A program made the translations under genes and the position numbers. From the NCBI GenBank assembly GCA_030683155.1, contig JAUXMV010000079.1:1-64000 (forward strand): 64,000 nucleotides of DNA, given 5' to 3'. This DNA is from Bacteroidales bacterium. GTDB lineage: Bacteria; Bacteroidota; Bacteroidia; Bacteroidales; F082. Below the pieces are notes generated by a model. The model saw nothing but the letters and a program-made list of their open reading frames with translations, searched no databases and had not been told where the DNA came from. Of this stretch, positions 1 through 9,158 are shown piece after piece. The number at the start of each line of letters is the position of its first letter. Positions within the stretch are counted from its first letter, which is position 1.

Positions 1-572
1 ATGGTGACATTTTTTCCTTCACAAAGCATATTGATGAGCTTGGTGGCTACAACTCCGTTTGTATCACTTAATACGCTCGATAGCTTCACGTTGGAATCTT
101 CCAGAATACGAACAATCCGGTTTTTCTCCGATGCAACTTGCTGGATCATTTTTTTTCGGTAGCGGGTTAAATCCCGCAATTCCCGTTGCTCTTTTGGCGG
201 TATATAGCTCGGCTTTAATAAGCCTGCCAATAGCAGTTTGCAAATCCACTTACTGTCTTTTTTGTCCGTTTTGTGCCCAGGCACATACTTGATGTGTCGG
301 GCATTCACTACCCAGACTTTTATACCAGATGGCTCAAGTATGTGGTAAACCGGTTTCCAATAAACGCCTGTACTTTCCATGGCAACGTGGGTGATCTCTC
401 GTTCCAATAACCATTCTTTCAATTCTGTCAAAGAACTTGTGAAAGTCGCAAACTCTCGTGTTTCTCGCTGCAGCCCTTCACCATCAATGTTGGCTACGAG
501 CATTTTCTTGTGAACATCAATACCGCAACCTCGCGCTACGACCTGTTCAAATTGAACTTGTGCTGTTTCCAT
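1..572 (-). mobile_element. IS110-family transposase, N-terminal part (cut by window edge)
   Basis: Reading from an ATG at 572 down to base 1 gives about 190 residues of an uninterrupted frame that continues beyond the window. The N-terminus carries GIDVHKK (first catalytic Asp), then AMESTGVYW (Glu) and KTDKKDSKW (Asp residues), which is the RuvC-like DEDD domain of IS110 transposases. The C-terminal part with the conserved serine is outside the window. IS110 elements insert without classical terminal inverted repeats and are guided by an element-encoded bridge RNA. Only about 80 bp separate this ORF from the neighbouring HAD gene, so any long noncoding end is probably on the unseen side (inference). 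Confidence 0.9.
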
Positions 573-609
573 AGTTTTTTAATTTTGCTCAAAGCAAAAT
601 TAAAAAACT
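573..609. repeat. 17-bp perfect inverted repeat abutting the transposase start
   Basis: Arms at 573-589 and 593-609 are exact reverse complements around a 3-nt loop. The stem is AT-rich and ends one base from the transposase ATG, so it would cover any ribosome-binding region of that gene. It lacks a following T-run in the direction of transcription, so it is a poor terminator. It could be a subterminal repeat of the element, part of its noncoding RNA, or a translational lock that protects against read-through expression. The sequence alone does not decide which. Confidence 0.75.
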
Positions 610-653
610 CCTCACTTTTCATGCTCACGGGTGTCGAAGACGTCATGGATGTT

Positions 654-1352
654 TCATAGATCAAGAATATTAATCAGTTCATCAATATGTTGAATTTCTG
701 TGTAATTGTGATGCTCCTCTGCCTGAATATTGCTTTCATGCTGCCATGTTGTATGGTAGGGAATATGGATGGCAGAACCACCGATATTCAAAACAGGAAT
801 CACATCAGATTTGAGTGAATTGCCTATCATCAGAAAATCGGCTGGAGCTACATTCAATCTCGATAATAGTTTTTGATAATCTATCTCACGTTTGTCGCTC
901 ATGATTTCAACATGATGAAAATATTTGTCAATGCCCGATTTGGCCAGTTTTCTTTCCTGATCAAGCAAATCGCCTTTGGTAACGACGATCAGCCTTGTGC
1001 CGTTGTTTCCCAGCTTTGAAAGAATAGCTTCTATTCCATCCAAAAGAATGACAGGTTTATTGAGCAATTCCTTGCCAAGCCGAATAATATTTTCCATGAT
1101 TCCACACGAAAGTTGATGATTTCCAACTTTCAAAGCGGTTTCGATCAAAGAAAGTGCGAAAGCTTTTACACCATAACCGTACAAAGCAAGATTTTGCATT
1201 TCAATTTGAAATAGAATTGCAGTAAGCTCTTCTTCCGGAAGGAAGTCCTTCATAAGTCTGCAGAATTCCATTTCTGTTTCCCGAAAATAGGGCTCATTCA
1301 CCCAAAGGGTATCATCGGCATCAAAACCAACAACTTTAAACTTACGATTCAT
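654..1352 (-). CDS. HAD-superfamily hydrolase (YjjG-like nucleotidase type)
   Basis: 232 residues, cytosolic. Motif I is DADDT at residues 11-15, with nucleophile Asp11 and acid/base Asp13. Motif II is Thr125 in LIVVTKGD, motif III a Lys near 154, and motif IV is GNSLKSD at 177-183. An alpha-helical cap lies between motifs I and II, as in class C1 HAD phosphatases such as YjjG and other 5'-nucleotidase-like enzymes. The substrate cannot be read from sequence. It starts 11 nt after the dxs stop, so it is probably the last gene of that transcript. The IS110 element begins about 80 bp downstream but the frame looks full length. Confidence 0.85.
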   Translation of the reverse strand: MNRKFKVVGFDADDTLWVNEPYFRETEMEFCRLMKDFLPEEELTAILFQIEMQNLALYGYGVKAFALSLIETALKVGNHQLSCGIMENIIRLGKELLNKPVILLDGIEAILSKLGNNGTRLIVVTKGDLLDQERKLAKSGIDKYFHHVEIMSDKREIDYQKLLSRLNVAPADFLMIGNSLKSDVIPVLNIGGSAIHIPYHTTWQHESNIQAEEHHNYTEIQHIDELINILDL

Positions 1353-1363
1353 AAAAGTCTGAT

Positions 1364-3154
1364 CTAAAATTTATTATACTCCTCAAGCAGCACTTTTCCA
1401 ATGCTTTCTGCGTCAAAACCGCACTCTTGCTGAAGCTTTGCGGGGCTTCCATGGGCAATGAACTGATCTGGAATTCCAAGCCTTATAACTTTGTTTCTGT
1501 AATTATTTTCCATAGCCCATTCGAGCAAGGCGCTTCCCATTCCGCCATTTATCACGCCATCTTCAATGGTTACGATGGTTTTATATTTACCAAAAGCCTG
1601 ATGAAGCAGGTTCTCATCCAGTGGCTTTAGAAAACGCAAGTCATAATGACCCGCTGAAACACCTTCGTTTTGAATCAAATCCAACGCCTTTTCAACAAAA
1701 TTACCAGGATGACCCAGACTGATTACAGCAAGATTTTTTCCTTCTCTCAAACAACGTCCTTTTCCGGTTTCTATGGCTTTGAAAGGCTGTTGCCAATTGC
1801 TGTCAGACGCTTTACCACGAGGGTATCTTATCGCGATAGGCCCTTTTGGATTGAGCTGAGCCGAATACATTAAATTCCGAAGTTCAGCACCATTCATCGG
1901 CGCAGCGATGACGATATTTGGGATGCATCTCAGATAAGCAAGATCAAAAGCCCCGTGGTGTGTTGCTCCGTCTTCGCCAACAAGTCCTGCCCTGTCGATA
2001 CAAATTACGACGGGTAGATTTTGAAGTGCTACATCATGAATAAATTGATCATAAGCACGTTGCAAAAAGGTGGAATAAACAACACAGAAAGGTTGCATGC
2101 CCTGAGATGCAAGTCCGGCAGAGAATGTGAGCGCATGTTGCTCGGCAATATCCACATCCAAAGCCCTTTCGGGAAAAGATTCCATCATCAGATTGAGAGA
2201 ACTTCCGGTGGGCATTGCGGGTGTTATACCTACAATATTTTTATTCAGCGCTGCAAGTTCAGTCAAAGTCTGACCAAAGACATGCTGGTAAAGTGTCAAA
2301 TCCAATGGACTGATTTTGGTTTTGGGAAGATCGCCTGTGAGCCTGTCGAAAGTGCCGGGCGCATGAAAAAGCACCTGTTCACGCTCTGCTCTGTCGAAGC
2401 CCTTGCCTTTAGTGGTGACAACGTGTAACAAACGCACACCTTTCAAAGTTTTTTGATTTTCGAGTGCAGGCAAAAGTTCATTCAAATCATTGCCGTTCAC
2501 CGGACCGAAAACATCAATCCCAAAAGCCTGAAAAAGATTATCAGATGTATTGTTGTTTCTCAGTTTATAAAGGTAATCCTTAATGATACCGGCACTTTTA
2601 TCAATCGAAATACCGTTGTCATTGAGGATTATCAGCAGATTCAATCCGCTGCCACCAGCATGATTCAGGGCTTCAAAAAACATCCCTCCCGTCATGGCTC
2701 CATCGCCTACTACTGCAATATTTTGCTGGTCAGGCAAGTCTTTCAGTTTTGCTGCCAAAGCCATTCCAATAGCTGCTGAAAGTGCCGTTGAAGCATGTCC
2801 GGTACCAAAATCATCAAATGAGCTTTCTGTCATAACCGGAAATCCACTGATGCCGCCCCATTTGCGCAGGCTGTCAAAATTATCGCGGCGACCTGTAAGA
2901 ATTTTATGTCCGTAAGCCTGATGACCCACGTCCCAGATAAGCTTGTCGTTGGGTGTTTCAAAAAGATAATGCAGTGCAATTGTAAGTTCAACAACACCCA
3001 ATGAGGCTCCAAGATGGCCCGGATTTGCTGAAACCACATCCAGAATAAACGACCGGAGTTCCTCAGCCAGCAAGGGAAGCTCAGTCCTGTTCAGTTTCCT
3101 GAGATCAGCAGGTGATTGAATTCCCGAAAGCAAAAAACCCGGATTGAGTGCCAT
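1364..3154 (-). CDS. dxs: 1-deoxy-D-xylulose-5-phosphate synthase
   Basis: 596 residues. It condenses pyruvate and glyceraldehyde 3-phosphate into DXP, the first step of the MEP isoprenoid pathway and a source for thiamine and pyridoxal. Seen: PGHLGASLG near residue 45, the thiamine diphosphate motif GDGAMTGG at 150-157 with LNDNGISI about 25 residues later, the catalytic region DIAEQHALTF, the DRAGLVGEDGATHHG segment and RYPRG. It is slightly shorter than the usual 620-640 residues but has all domains. The ATG at 3154 has a -7-like element 15-22 bp upstream. It is followed closely by the HAD gene. Confidence 0.97.
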   Translation of the reverse strand: MALNPGFLLSGIQSPADLRKLNRTELPLLAEELRSFILDVVSANPGHLGASLGVVELTIALHYLFETPNDKLIWDVGHQAYGHKILTGRRDNFDSLRKWGGISGFPVMTESSFDDFGTGHASTALSAAIGMALAAKLKDLPDQQNIAVVGDGAMTGGMFFEALNHAGGSGLNLLIILNDNGISIDKSAGIIKDYLYKLRNNNTSDNLFQAFGIDVFGPVNGNDLNELLPALENQKTLKGVRLLHVVTTKGKGFDRAEREQVLFHAPGTFDRLTGDLPKTKISPLDLTLYQHVFGQTLTELAALNKNIVGITPAMPTGSSLNLMMESFPERALDVDIAEQHALTFSAGLASQGMQPFCVVYSTFLQRAYDQFIHDVALQNLPVVICIDRAGLVGEDGATHHGAFDLAYLRCIPNIVIAAPMNGAELRNLMYSAQLNPKGPIAIRYPRGKASDSNWQQPFKAIETGKGRCLREGKNLAVISLGHPGNFVEKALDLIQNEGVSAGHYDLRFLKPLDENLLHQAFGKYKTIVTIEDGVINGGMGSALLEWAMENNYRNKVIRLGIPDQFIAHGSPAKLQQECGFDAESIGKVLLEEYNKF

Positions 3155-3168
3155 GTTGAAATTTTTGG

Positions 3169-3176
3169 CAAAGGTA
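3169..3176 (-). promoter_or_regulatory. Possible -7 element for dxs
   Basis: Read on the minus strand this is TACCTTTG, a full match to the Bacteroidota TAnnTTTG consensus, 15 bp before the dxs ATG. The nearest TTG (3201-3203) is about 24 bp further upstream, longer than the usual 17-20, so this is only a candidate. Confidence 0.3.
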
Positions 3177-3262
3177 GGAAGAATGCATTAAAGGACATCG
3201 CAAGGTAATCAGCATCAATTAGCGTGAATTATCTGAACAGAAAAGACGCTGAACATTAGTAT

Positions 3263-4849
3263 CTAATGCAATTTCTCATCAACCACTTCAAAGTCAAAAG
3301 TGTCAAAAAAGGCTCTTTCGCCATGCTTAACCTTTACAGTGATCGTATTCTTTCCAGCTTTAAGGTTTCGTGGAATCCTCGCTTTCCAAAGGTGTTTTGA
3401 TACGGAAGGACCACTTGGTCTGACGCCCTCAGGCAAAATTTCAGCCTGATCCCATAAAGCGCGAACGGATGCAACATATGGATCTTGTTCCAGAATATAA
3501 TTCATTGGATTCCATTTGCCACCACCCACCTGGAAATATACACTGTCTTTTTCGCTGCCCTGAAAGAAATTTACATAGAGTTCGGCTCTGTTTGTTTTAC
3601 CTGTCTGAAACTTTTTTGGTCCATAAATTCGCATCCTGTGGTTCGCATCTTTACCGGCCGCTTTATAGTCCCAACTGTACGTATTCCCTTTAAAATGAAG
3701 TATATTGTAGCCATTCGGACTGCCATCGCTCATCGTCGAAACAGGAACCCCATTTTCTTTGAAACCACCGGACCACCAGTCGCCTGAGGCTGTGCCAACC
3801 GTGTAATGATGGTGTTCAGCGCTTTGTTTCCAGCCGTCATTAGCGCCAAAATAGTGATGTAGTTGTGTGTGCATATGTCCGGACAAAGAAAAAGTAAATG
3901 GCCTGTCTTTGATCAGATCAAACAATCTGTGACGGTGTTCTTTCAAAAAAGTTGTCCCCCATTCAGGGATATTATACAATGGGATATGCATGAAAAACAC
4001 GATCAGATTGTCTTTTGGAATGTGCTGCAAACTATTTTCAATAAAGTTGAATTGCTGTTCGGTGATTCCGCCCACGTAAAAATAGTCGGTAAATGTATTT
4101 GGAAACATGATGTTGTGGAGCACAAAGAAATGCACTTTTCCATGGCTGAATGCATAGTGCGATGGTCCGTAAACACTTTCAAAGCTTTCATCATTGTACT
4201 TGAACTCCGTAGCATCAAAATTAAGGTCATGATTTCCGATCACATTAAACCAGGGCAATCCAATACGTGAAGTGGCTTTGTTTATTGGCTCGAAAAAATC
4301 AGGATTATCGCCCGTTAAATCTCCCAGAGTAATGCCGAAAGCATGCTCACTTTCTCCTAAAAGTTCCTCCACGATATCGCGTTCATAATATTGAATGTGC
4401 TCTTCGATGTATGGCTGCGGATCTGAAAAGACCAAAATGCTGAAAGCGTCGGTTACACCGTTTGAAAGCAAAGGAAAATCAATGGATGCAGGTAAAGGGC
4501 CTGTTGGCGAAACACCTTCGAATTTCAATTCGGGTGATCCTTTTGGTTTATGGTTATAAAAAAACCGGGGCAGATTGTTTTCCGTTAGTGGATAGTTGTA
4601 ATTACCAGGTTTGATTACAAAAACTATCGCATCATCACCGACAGAAATCCGGTAACGTCCATTTTCATCCGTAAGAACGACATCAGTGCCATTGGACACG
4701 GCAACATTAGGAATCAGCAGCTCGCCCTGATCAAACACATTGTTCTTGTTGAGGTCTTCAAACACAATGCCAGTAGCAGTTTCAAGCGATTGGGCTGAAA
4801 CTCCGACGAAAATAAGTTGCAGTAAAAGCAGGTAAAATACAATACGCAT
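3263..4849 (-). CDS. Secreted calcineurin-like metallophosphoesterase (MetallophosN / core / MetallophosC)
   Basis: The frame extends to 4909, but the Met at 4849 opens a clean signal peptide (MRIVFYLLLLQ... ending VSAQS), so this start is chosen; it gives 528 residues. After the signal comes a transthyretin-like domain with a Ca-type DLNKNNVFDQGE segment, then a metallophosphatase core with FSDPQPY, GDLTGD, GNHD, FFMHIP and SGHMHTQ supplying the two-metal site. A beta-rich C-terminal domain follows. This three-part architecture is typical of Bacteroidota periplasmic or outer-membrane phosphoesterases with unknown substrate. It follows the histidine kinase gene by 75 bp. Confidence 0.85.
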   Translation of the reverse strand: MRIVFYLLLLQLIFVGVSAQSLETATGIVFEDLNKNNVFDQGELLIPNVAVSNGTDVVLTDENGRYRISVGDDAIVFVIKPGNYNYPLTENNLPRFFYNHKPKGSPELKFEGVSPTGPLPASIDFPLLSNGVTDAFSILVFSDPQPYIEEHIQYYERDIVEELLGESEHAFGITLGDLTGDNPDFFEPINKATSRIGLPWFNVIGNHDLNFDATEFKYNDESFESVYGPSHYAFSHGKVHFFVLHNIMFPNTFTDYFYVGGITEQQFNFIENSLQHIPKDNLIVFFMHIPLYNIPEWGTTFLKEHRHRLFDLIKDRPFTFSLSGHMHTQLHHYFGANDGWKQSAEHHHYTVGTASGDWWSGGFKENGVPVSTMSDGSPNGYNILHFKGNTYSWDYKAAGKDANHRMRIYGPKKFQTGKTNRAELYVNFFQGSEKDSVYFQVGGGKWNPMNYILEQDPYVASVRALWDQAEILPEGVRPSGPSVSKHLWKARIPRNLKAGKNTITVKVKHGERAFFDTFDFEVVDEKLH

Positions 4850-4924
4850 AGCAAATCGGTTTTTTTGTAAAACTATGAATACTTTGACTTTCGACAGCCG
4901 ATTCAACAATAATTTTTTATGAAT

Positions 4925-6280
4925 TCAGAAAGTCAGCGTAAAGACCGTTCCTTCGCCGGATTTTGATTTAAAGGAAATGGCACCTTTATGCATTTGCATA
5001 ATTTGTCTTGAAAGACTCAATCCAATTCCAGAGCCTTCTTTCTTGCTCGTGAAAAAAGGCATAAATATCTTATCCATCAAATCAGGTTTAATGCCATGCC
5101 CATTATCGGCAAAGTCAATTGTGATTCTGTCGTTCAGATTTGTTGAAGCTACAATAGAAATTCGTGGTTCAGGCTGTTCCTTCACGGCATCTATAGCATT
5201 AAGCATGAGGTTTATAACCACCTGATCGATGAGATCAGGGTCGGCCAGAAGCATCAGATCGTCAGGAAAAACCTTGCAGCTACATTGAATTTTTAGTTGA
5301 TCAAATTTTGGTTTCAACAACTCGTGGGCGCGGTCAAAAAGCTCCTGAACCCTGAAATGCCTGAAATTGGGTTTGGGAATACGTGTGAGATTTCGGTAGA
5401 TTTCAACAAAATTGAGCAAGCCTCTGCTGCGGCTTTCTATCGTTGCCATGGCACTGTGAATGCTTTCCAGATCTTCTTCTTCGAGCTTGGAAAGATTGAT
5501 TTTGTCTGTTTCAGGATCGACAAGCATCTCCTGAATGGTTGCAGCAAGCGAAGAAATCGGAGTGATAGAGTTCATGATTTCGTGGGTCAGCACACGAATA
5601 AGCCTTTGCCAACTCTCAATTTCTTTCTCTTCAAGTTCGGAATGGATATTTTGAAGCGAGACCAAAACATAGGCTTCTCCGCGCATTTTAAATTCCGTTG
5701 CATTGATGGAAAGCTGAATAATTTCACCTTCGATGAAAATCTTGAGAAGGCTTTTGTCTCCTGCCTTAAGCTTCATCATCTGTTCGGGCAAGTCCTCATT
5801 CACTGCTGAAAGCTCAGAAATATAGCGTAAATGGTTTACTCTGAGCAGTTTCTTGATAGCATTGTTGAACACATCCACTTTTCCATCATGCCTGAAAACA
5901 ATGATGCCAATGCTCACATGTTGCACAACCGTAAGCAGATAGTTGAAATGTTCTTCTTTTTCGGATCTGTTTTTCTTGAACTCCTGTATTATTTGATTGA
6001 ATTCCTTACTAAGGTCATCAAAGCTCCTTCCAAGGCCTTTTTCCGCCTGTGAAGAGGTGAAATCGGCATGACGGATACTTTCAAAAAACTTTGCCAATCG
6101 CTTGTTGGTGCGCTCTGCATAAAAAATCAAGGAAATTGTTTGGAGCAAGGCAAGCAAGACAAGGATGAAAAGACTGACCAAAAACTGCTCTTTGTCATAG
6201 AGCCACGAAATGCCAAACAAGGTGGCAGCAAGCAAAAGTACTCGGAGTACAATCTGCAACCGAAATCGTTTATAAATCAT
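4925..6280 (-). CDS. Sensor histidine kinase, NtrB/NtrY-like, partner of the sigma-54 regulator
   Basis: 451 residues. Two adjacent membrane helices lie at about 11-28 and 33-54 with almost no periplasmic loop, suggesting sensing in or near the membrane. A HAMP-like linker and a PAS domain (about 113-215) follow. The HisKA H-box contains His233 in LTHEIMNSITP; the ATPase domain shows NLMLNAIDAV (N box), DNGHGI (G1) and PFFTSKKEGSGIGLSLSRQIM-type F/G2 boxes. The start overlaps the end of the response regulator by 11 bp, so they are translationally coupled and form one two-component system. Confidence 0.95.
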   Translation of the reverse strand: MIYKRFRLQIVLRVLLLAATLFGISWLYDKEQFLVSLFILVLLALLQTISLIFYAERTNKRLAKFFESIRHADFTSSQAEKGLGRSFDDLSKEFNQIIQEFKKNRSEKEEHFNYLLTVVQHVSIGIIVFRHDGKVDVFNNAIKKLLRVNHLRYISELSAVNEDLPEQMMKLKAGDKSLLKIFIEGEIIQLSINATEFKMRGEAYVLVSLQNIHSELEEKEIESWQRLIRVLTHEIMNSITPISSLAATIQEMLVDPETDKINLSKLEEEDLESIHSAMATIESRSRGLLNFVEIYRNLTRIPKPNFRHFRVQELFDRAHELLKPKFDQLKIQCSCKVFPDDLMLLADPDLIDQVVINLMLNAIDAVKEQPEPRISIVASTNLNDRITIDFADNGHGIKPDLMDKIFMPFFTSKKEGSGIGLSLSRQIMQMHKGAISFKSKSGEGTVFTLTF

Positions 6281-7649
6281 ACTTTTCCATTCTACGGTAA
6301 AGCGATGCCCTTGTCAGCCCTAACTCTTTGGCGGCACGACTGATATTGCCACCATGTTTTTCGACTACTTTCCGAACCAGCATTTTTTCTGTTTCTTCGA
6401 GGTTCATGTTTGAAGGTAACGTTTCCTCTTCGATCTTTTCCTGGGTATCGGAAAGGAAAAAATCGTGGGGTTCGAGCATATGGCCTTCACTCATTATAAC
6501 GGCACGTTCAACGGCATGCTGAAGCTCGCGTATATTGCCGGGCCAATGATGCGTTTGCAGTCTTTTCAGCGTGCTGGCATTAAGGCGCTTTTTTTGAATT
6601 TTATACTTCTTGCAGTATTGTTCCAAAAAATGCTCTACCAGCACTTCAATGTCTTCGGTTCTTTCACGCAATGAGGGCAGCTTAATTTCAACAGTATTAA
6701 TACGATACAGCAAGTCCTGCCTGAACTTGCCTTCGTTCACCATTTGGTAAAGCGGCATATTGGTTGCGCAGATAAGCCTGACATCAATCGGAATTTCTTT
6801 GTTTGAGCCAAGTCTGACAACTTTGCGGCTTTGCAAAACACTCAGCAATTTTGACTGGAGGTTTTGTGAAAGATTTCCAATTTCATCCAGAAAGATTGTA
6901 CCCTTGCTTGCTGTTTCAAAACGGCCGGCACGGTCTTCTTTGGCGTCTGTAAAGGCGCCCTTTTTGTAACCAAAAAGCTCACTTTCAAACAAGCTTTCAG
7001 TAATAGCACCTAAATCAACACTTATAAAAACCTCTTCGGCCCTGTGAGAAGCACGGTGAATTGCCCGGGCTATCACTTCTTTTCCGGTACCATTTTCTCC
7101 TAAAATCAAGACGTTAGCATCTGTTTTCGCCACTTTGCTCACTGTATTAAGCACCCTCATCATAGCCGGACTGCTACCGATGATGTTGCTGTAAGCCGCA
7201 TCCTGATCAGCAATCAGCACTTTTTGTTTTCCTCTTAAATCCTGAAGTTCCACACGCGACTTTCTCACTTCCATCGTGGCATTGATGGTCGCAAGCAATT
7301 TTTTGTTTTCCCATGGTTTGAGCAAAAAGTTGGTTGCTCCTTCTTTAATCCCTTGCACAGCAAGCTCAATGTCGCCATAGCCGGTAATGAGAATTACTGC
7401 TGCGGCAGGGTCAATTTCAAGTATTTTATTCAGCCAGTGAAAACCCTCTTTACCGCTTGTGGCATCGCGGGAAAAATTCATGTCGAGCAAAATCAGGTCA
7501 TAGCTTTCATTTCGCAACAGGTCGGGTATATTTTCTGGGTTCTTTTCAGTGTGCACAATCTCAATGTGCTGGCGTAAAAACAGTCTTGCAGCAAGCAAAA
7601 CATCAGCATCATCGTCAACAATAAGAATGCGGGCGTTGGTTTTTTCCAT
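6270..7649 (-). CDS. NtrC-family sigma-54-dependent response regulator
   Basis: 459 residues. Receiver domain at 8-120 with acidic Asp12/Asp13, phospho-acceptor Asp56 and Lys111. AAA+ domain with Walker A GENGTGK at 184-190, the sigma-54 contact loop at 231-236 reading GAFTDA rather than the canonical GAFTGA, and Walker B TIFLDEIGN at 251-259. A Fis-type helix-turn-helix occupies 425-459. The gene diverges from the efflux cluster starting at 7841, whose upstream region holds a sigma-54-like promoter, so that cluster is the most likely target (inference). The Asp in the loop seems to me a common variant in this phylum and need not abolish sigma-54 use. Confidence 0.95.
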   Translation of the reverse strand: MEKTNARILIVDDDADVLLAARLFLRQHIEIVHTEKNPENIPDLLRNESYDLILLDMNFSRDATSGKEGFHWLNKILEIDPAAAVILITGYGDIELAVQGIKEGATNFLLKPWENKKLLATINATMEVRKSRVELQDLRGKQKVLIADQDAAYSNIIGSSPAMMRVLNTVSKVAKTDANVLILGENGTGKEVIARAIHRASHRAEEVFISVDLGAITESLFESELFGYKKGAFTDAKEDRAGRFETASKGTIFLDEIGNLSQNLQSKLLSVLQSRKVVRLGSNKEIPIDVRLICATNMPLYQMVNEGKFRQDLLYRINTVEIKLPSLRERTEDIEVLVEHFLEQYCKKYKIQKKRLNASTLKRLQTHHWPGNIRELQHAVERAVIMSEGHMLEPHDFFLSDTQEKIEEETLPSNMNLEETEKMLVRKVVEKHGGNISRAAKELGLTRASLYRRMEKYDL

Positions 7650-7763
7650 GATATATTACTTTTTATTATCCTTTTCAGGTGCTAAAATTAAACATCTGTT
7701 CGCATTTGTACAACTAAATGGACGAAAATGAACACTAAAGGTTACATTCAACTTAAAACAATC

Positions 7764-7779
7764 TTCTAAATTACTAGAA
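7764..7779. promoter_or_regulatory. Possible enhancer (UAS) for the NtrC-type regulator
   Basis: TTCTA and TAGAA form an inverted repeat with a 6-bp spacer, and further partial symmetry outside it (TC.. / ..GA). Its centre lies about 50 bp upstream of the start site predicted from the sigma-54-like element. It is the only clear dyad in the divergent 191-bp intergenic region, but it is short and AT-rich. Confidence 0.3.
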
Positions 7780-7798
7780 AAGAAAGGCATACATTGCT

Positions 7799-7813
7799 TG
7801 GCACAATCTTGGT
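7799..7813 (+). promoter_or_regulatory. Sigma-54-like -24/-12 promoter upstream of the efflux cluster
   Basis: TGGCAC at 7799-7804 is a perfect -24 element. Five bases later comes TGGT, which matches the -12 TTGC only at the first T and the key G; the C at -12 is T. Spacing between the two G elements is exactly canonical. The predicted start is near 7825, leaving a 16-nt leader before the ATG at 7841. A divergent sigma-54 activator gene strengthens the call, and the imperfect -12 weakens it. Confidence 0.5.
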
Positions 7814-7840
7814 TAAAATCTGTTAAAAAAATTCAACCCT

Positions 7841-9091
7841 ATGGACAGGAAGATTGAAAAGAAGAAATGGACTCCCAAAAAATTAGCATTTATAGGTCTC
7901 ACGGGCCTTTTTACTTTGTTTGTACTTTACCTGTTAATCTTTCGGGATAAAAGCAGCAAGATTTATGTGAACCGCGATCAAGTGACAATAGCCACGGTGT
8001 TGAAAGACAAATTTCAGGAGTTTATTCCTGTTGATGGTGTTGTGCTGCCTCGTACCACGATATTTATTGATGCAATTATGGGTGGCAATGTGCAGGAAGT
8101 TTATGTTGAAGATGGTGCCATGCTCAAAAAGGGTGATGTCATTCTGAAGCTCGTAAACACGAATCTCGAGCTAAGTTATATGGAACAGGAAACGCGTATT
8201 TTTGAGGCAATAAACAACCTTCAGAATACCAAAATCGGCCTTGAGCAAAACAAATATACCCGCCAAAGGGAACTTGTAAACGTGCAGCAACAACTCGAAA
8301 TGCTTCAGATTAATTTTGACAGACAATGTCAACTTTATGCTGACAACCTTATTTCAGATATGGAATTCGAAGAAGCTGAACGCAGCTACCGCTTTGCCCG
8401 CAAACAATTGGAAATCAGTCTTCAGTTGCAAAAGCTTGATTCTATTTCTGCACACAGTCGCAACAAACAAATAGATTTGTCAATGGACAGGCTCTACAAC
8501 AATCTTGAGCTTCTTCGCACAAGCCTGGGCAATCTTTATGTGAAAGCACCTGCCGACGGACAACTTTCATCTTTCAGTATTCAGGTTGGTCAAACAGCAA
8601 TTGCAGGTGTTCATCTTGGACAAATCGATATTCCGGACGACTTTAAACTTCGTGCAAATATCGACGAGCGCTACATCTCACGCGTCAGTATCGGGCAGGA
8701 AGCAGAGTTTGAGTTTGGTGGAAAAAGTTATCTTTTGAACATCCAGAAGATTTATACCGATGTTACTGCAGGTACTTTTCAGGTGGATTTACAGTTCAAC
8801 GAAGAATTCCCACCGCATATAAAACGTGGGCAAACATTACAGCTCAGACTTAAATTCAGTGGCGAAACGGATGCACTTATTATCCGCAGAGGAGGATTCT
8901 TCCAACAGACCGGCGGCAACTGGATTTATGTACTTGACCCAACCGAAAGTTTTGCAACAAAACGCAACATTCGCATCAACAGGCAAAATACACTTCATTA
9001 TGAGTTGCTTGAAGGACTCGAAGCCGGCGAAAAGGTAATTATCTCTTCCTATGATAATTTTGGAAACAAAGACCGTATTATTTTCCGCTAA
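7841..9091 (+). CDS. MacA/HlyD-like periplasmic adaptor (membrane fusion protein)
   Basis: 416 residues. One N-terminal membrane anchor at about 15-35, a barrel-sandwich (lipoyl-like) half around residue 70-110 with GGNVQEVYVEDGAMLKKGD, a long coiled-coil hairpin at roughly 115-235, the second lipoyl half (APADGQLSSF) and a beta-barrel domain. In tripartite systems such adaptors join an inner-membrane ABC permease to an outer-membrane channel. It is first in a run of ten plus-strand genes and is the cluster's only adaptor. No TolC-like gene is in the window, so the outer channel must be encoded elsewhere. Confidence 0.9.
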   Translation: MDRKIEKKKWTPKKLAFIGLTGLFTLFVLYLLIFRDKSSKIYVNRDQVTIATVLKDKFQEFIPVDGVVLPRTTIFIDAIMGGNVQEVYVEDGAMLKKGDVILKLVNTNLELSYMEQETRIFEAINNLQNTKIGLEQNKYTRQRELVNVQQQLEMLQINFDRQCQLYADNLISDMEFEEAERSYRFARKQLEISLQLQKLDSISAHSRNKQIDLSMDRLYNNLELLRTSLGNLYVKAPADGQLSSFSIQVGQTAIAGVHLGQIDIPDDFKLRANIDERYISRVSIGQEAEFEFGGKSYLLNIQKIYTDVTAGTFQVDLQFNEEFPPHIKRGQTLQLRLKFSGETDALIIRRGGFFQQTGGNWIYVLDPTESFATKRNIRINRQNTLHYELLEGLEAGEKVIISSYDNFGNKDRIIFR

Positions 9092-9158
9092 GAAAAATAA
9101 ATGCAAACGTATTGTTGATGGCTGAAAGCCAAAAACAATCCAAAAAAGAAATTAAAAG

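Noticed and set aside
2021-2428. 135-residue plus-strand frame inside dxs
   Set aside because: It is antisense to a well-supported dxs gene and has no recognisable motif.
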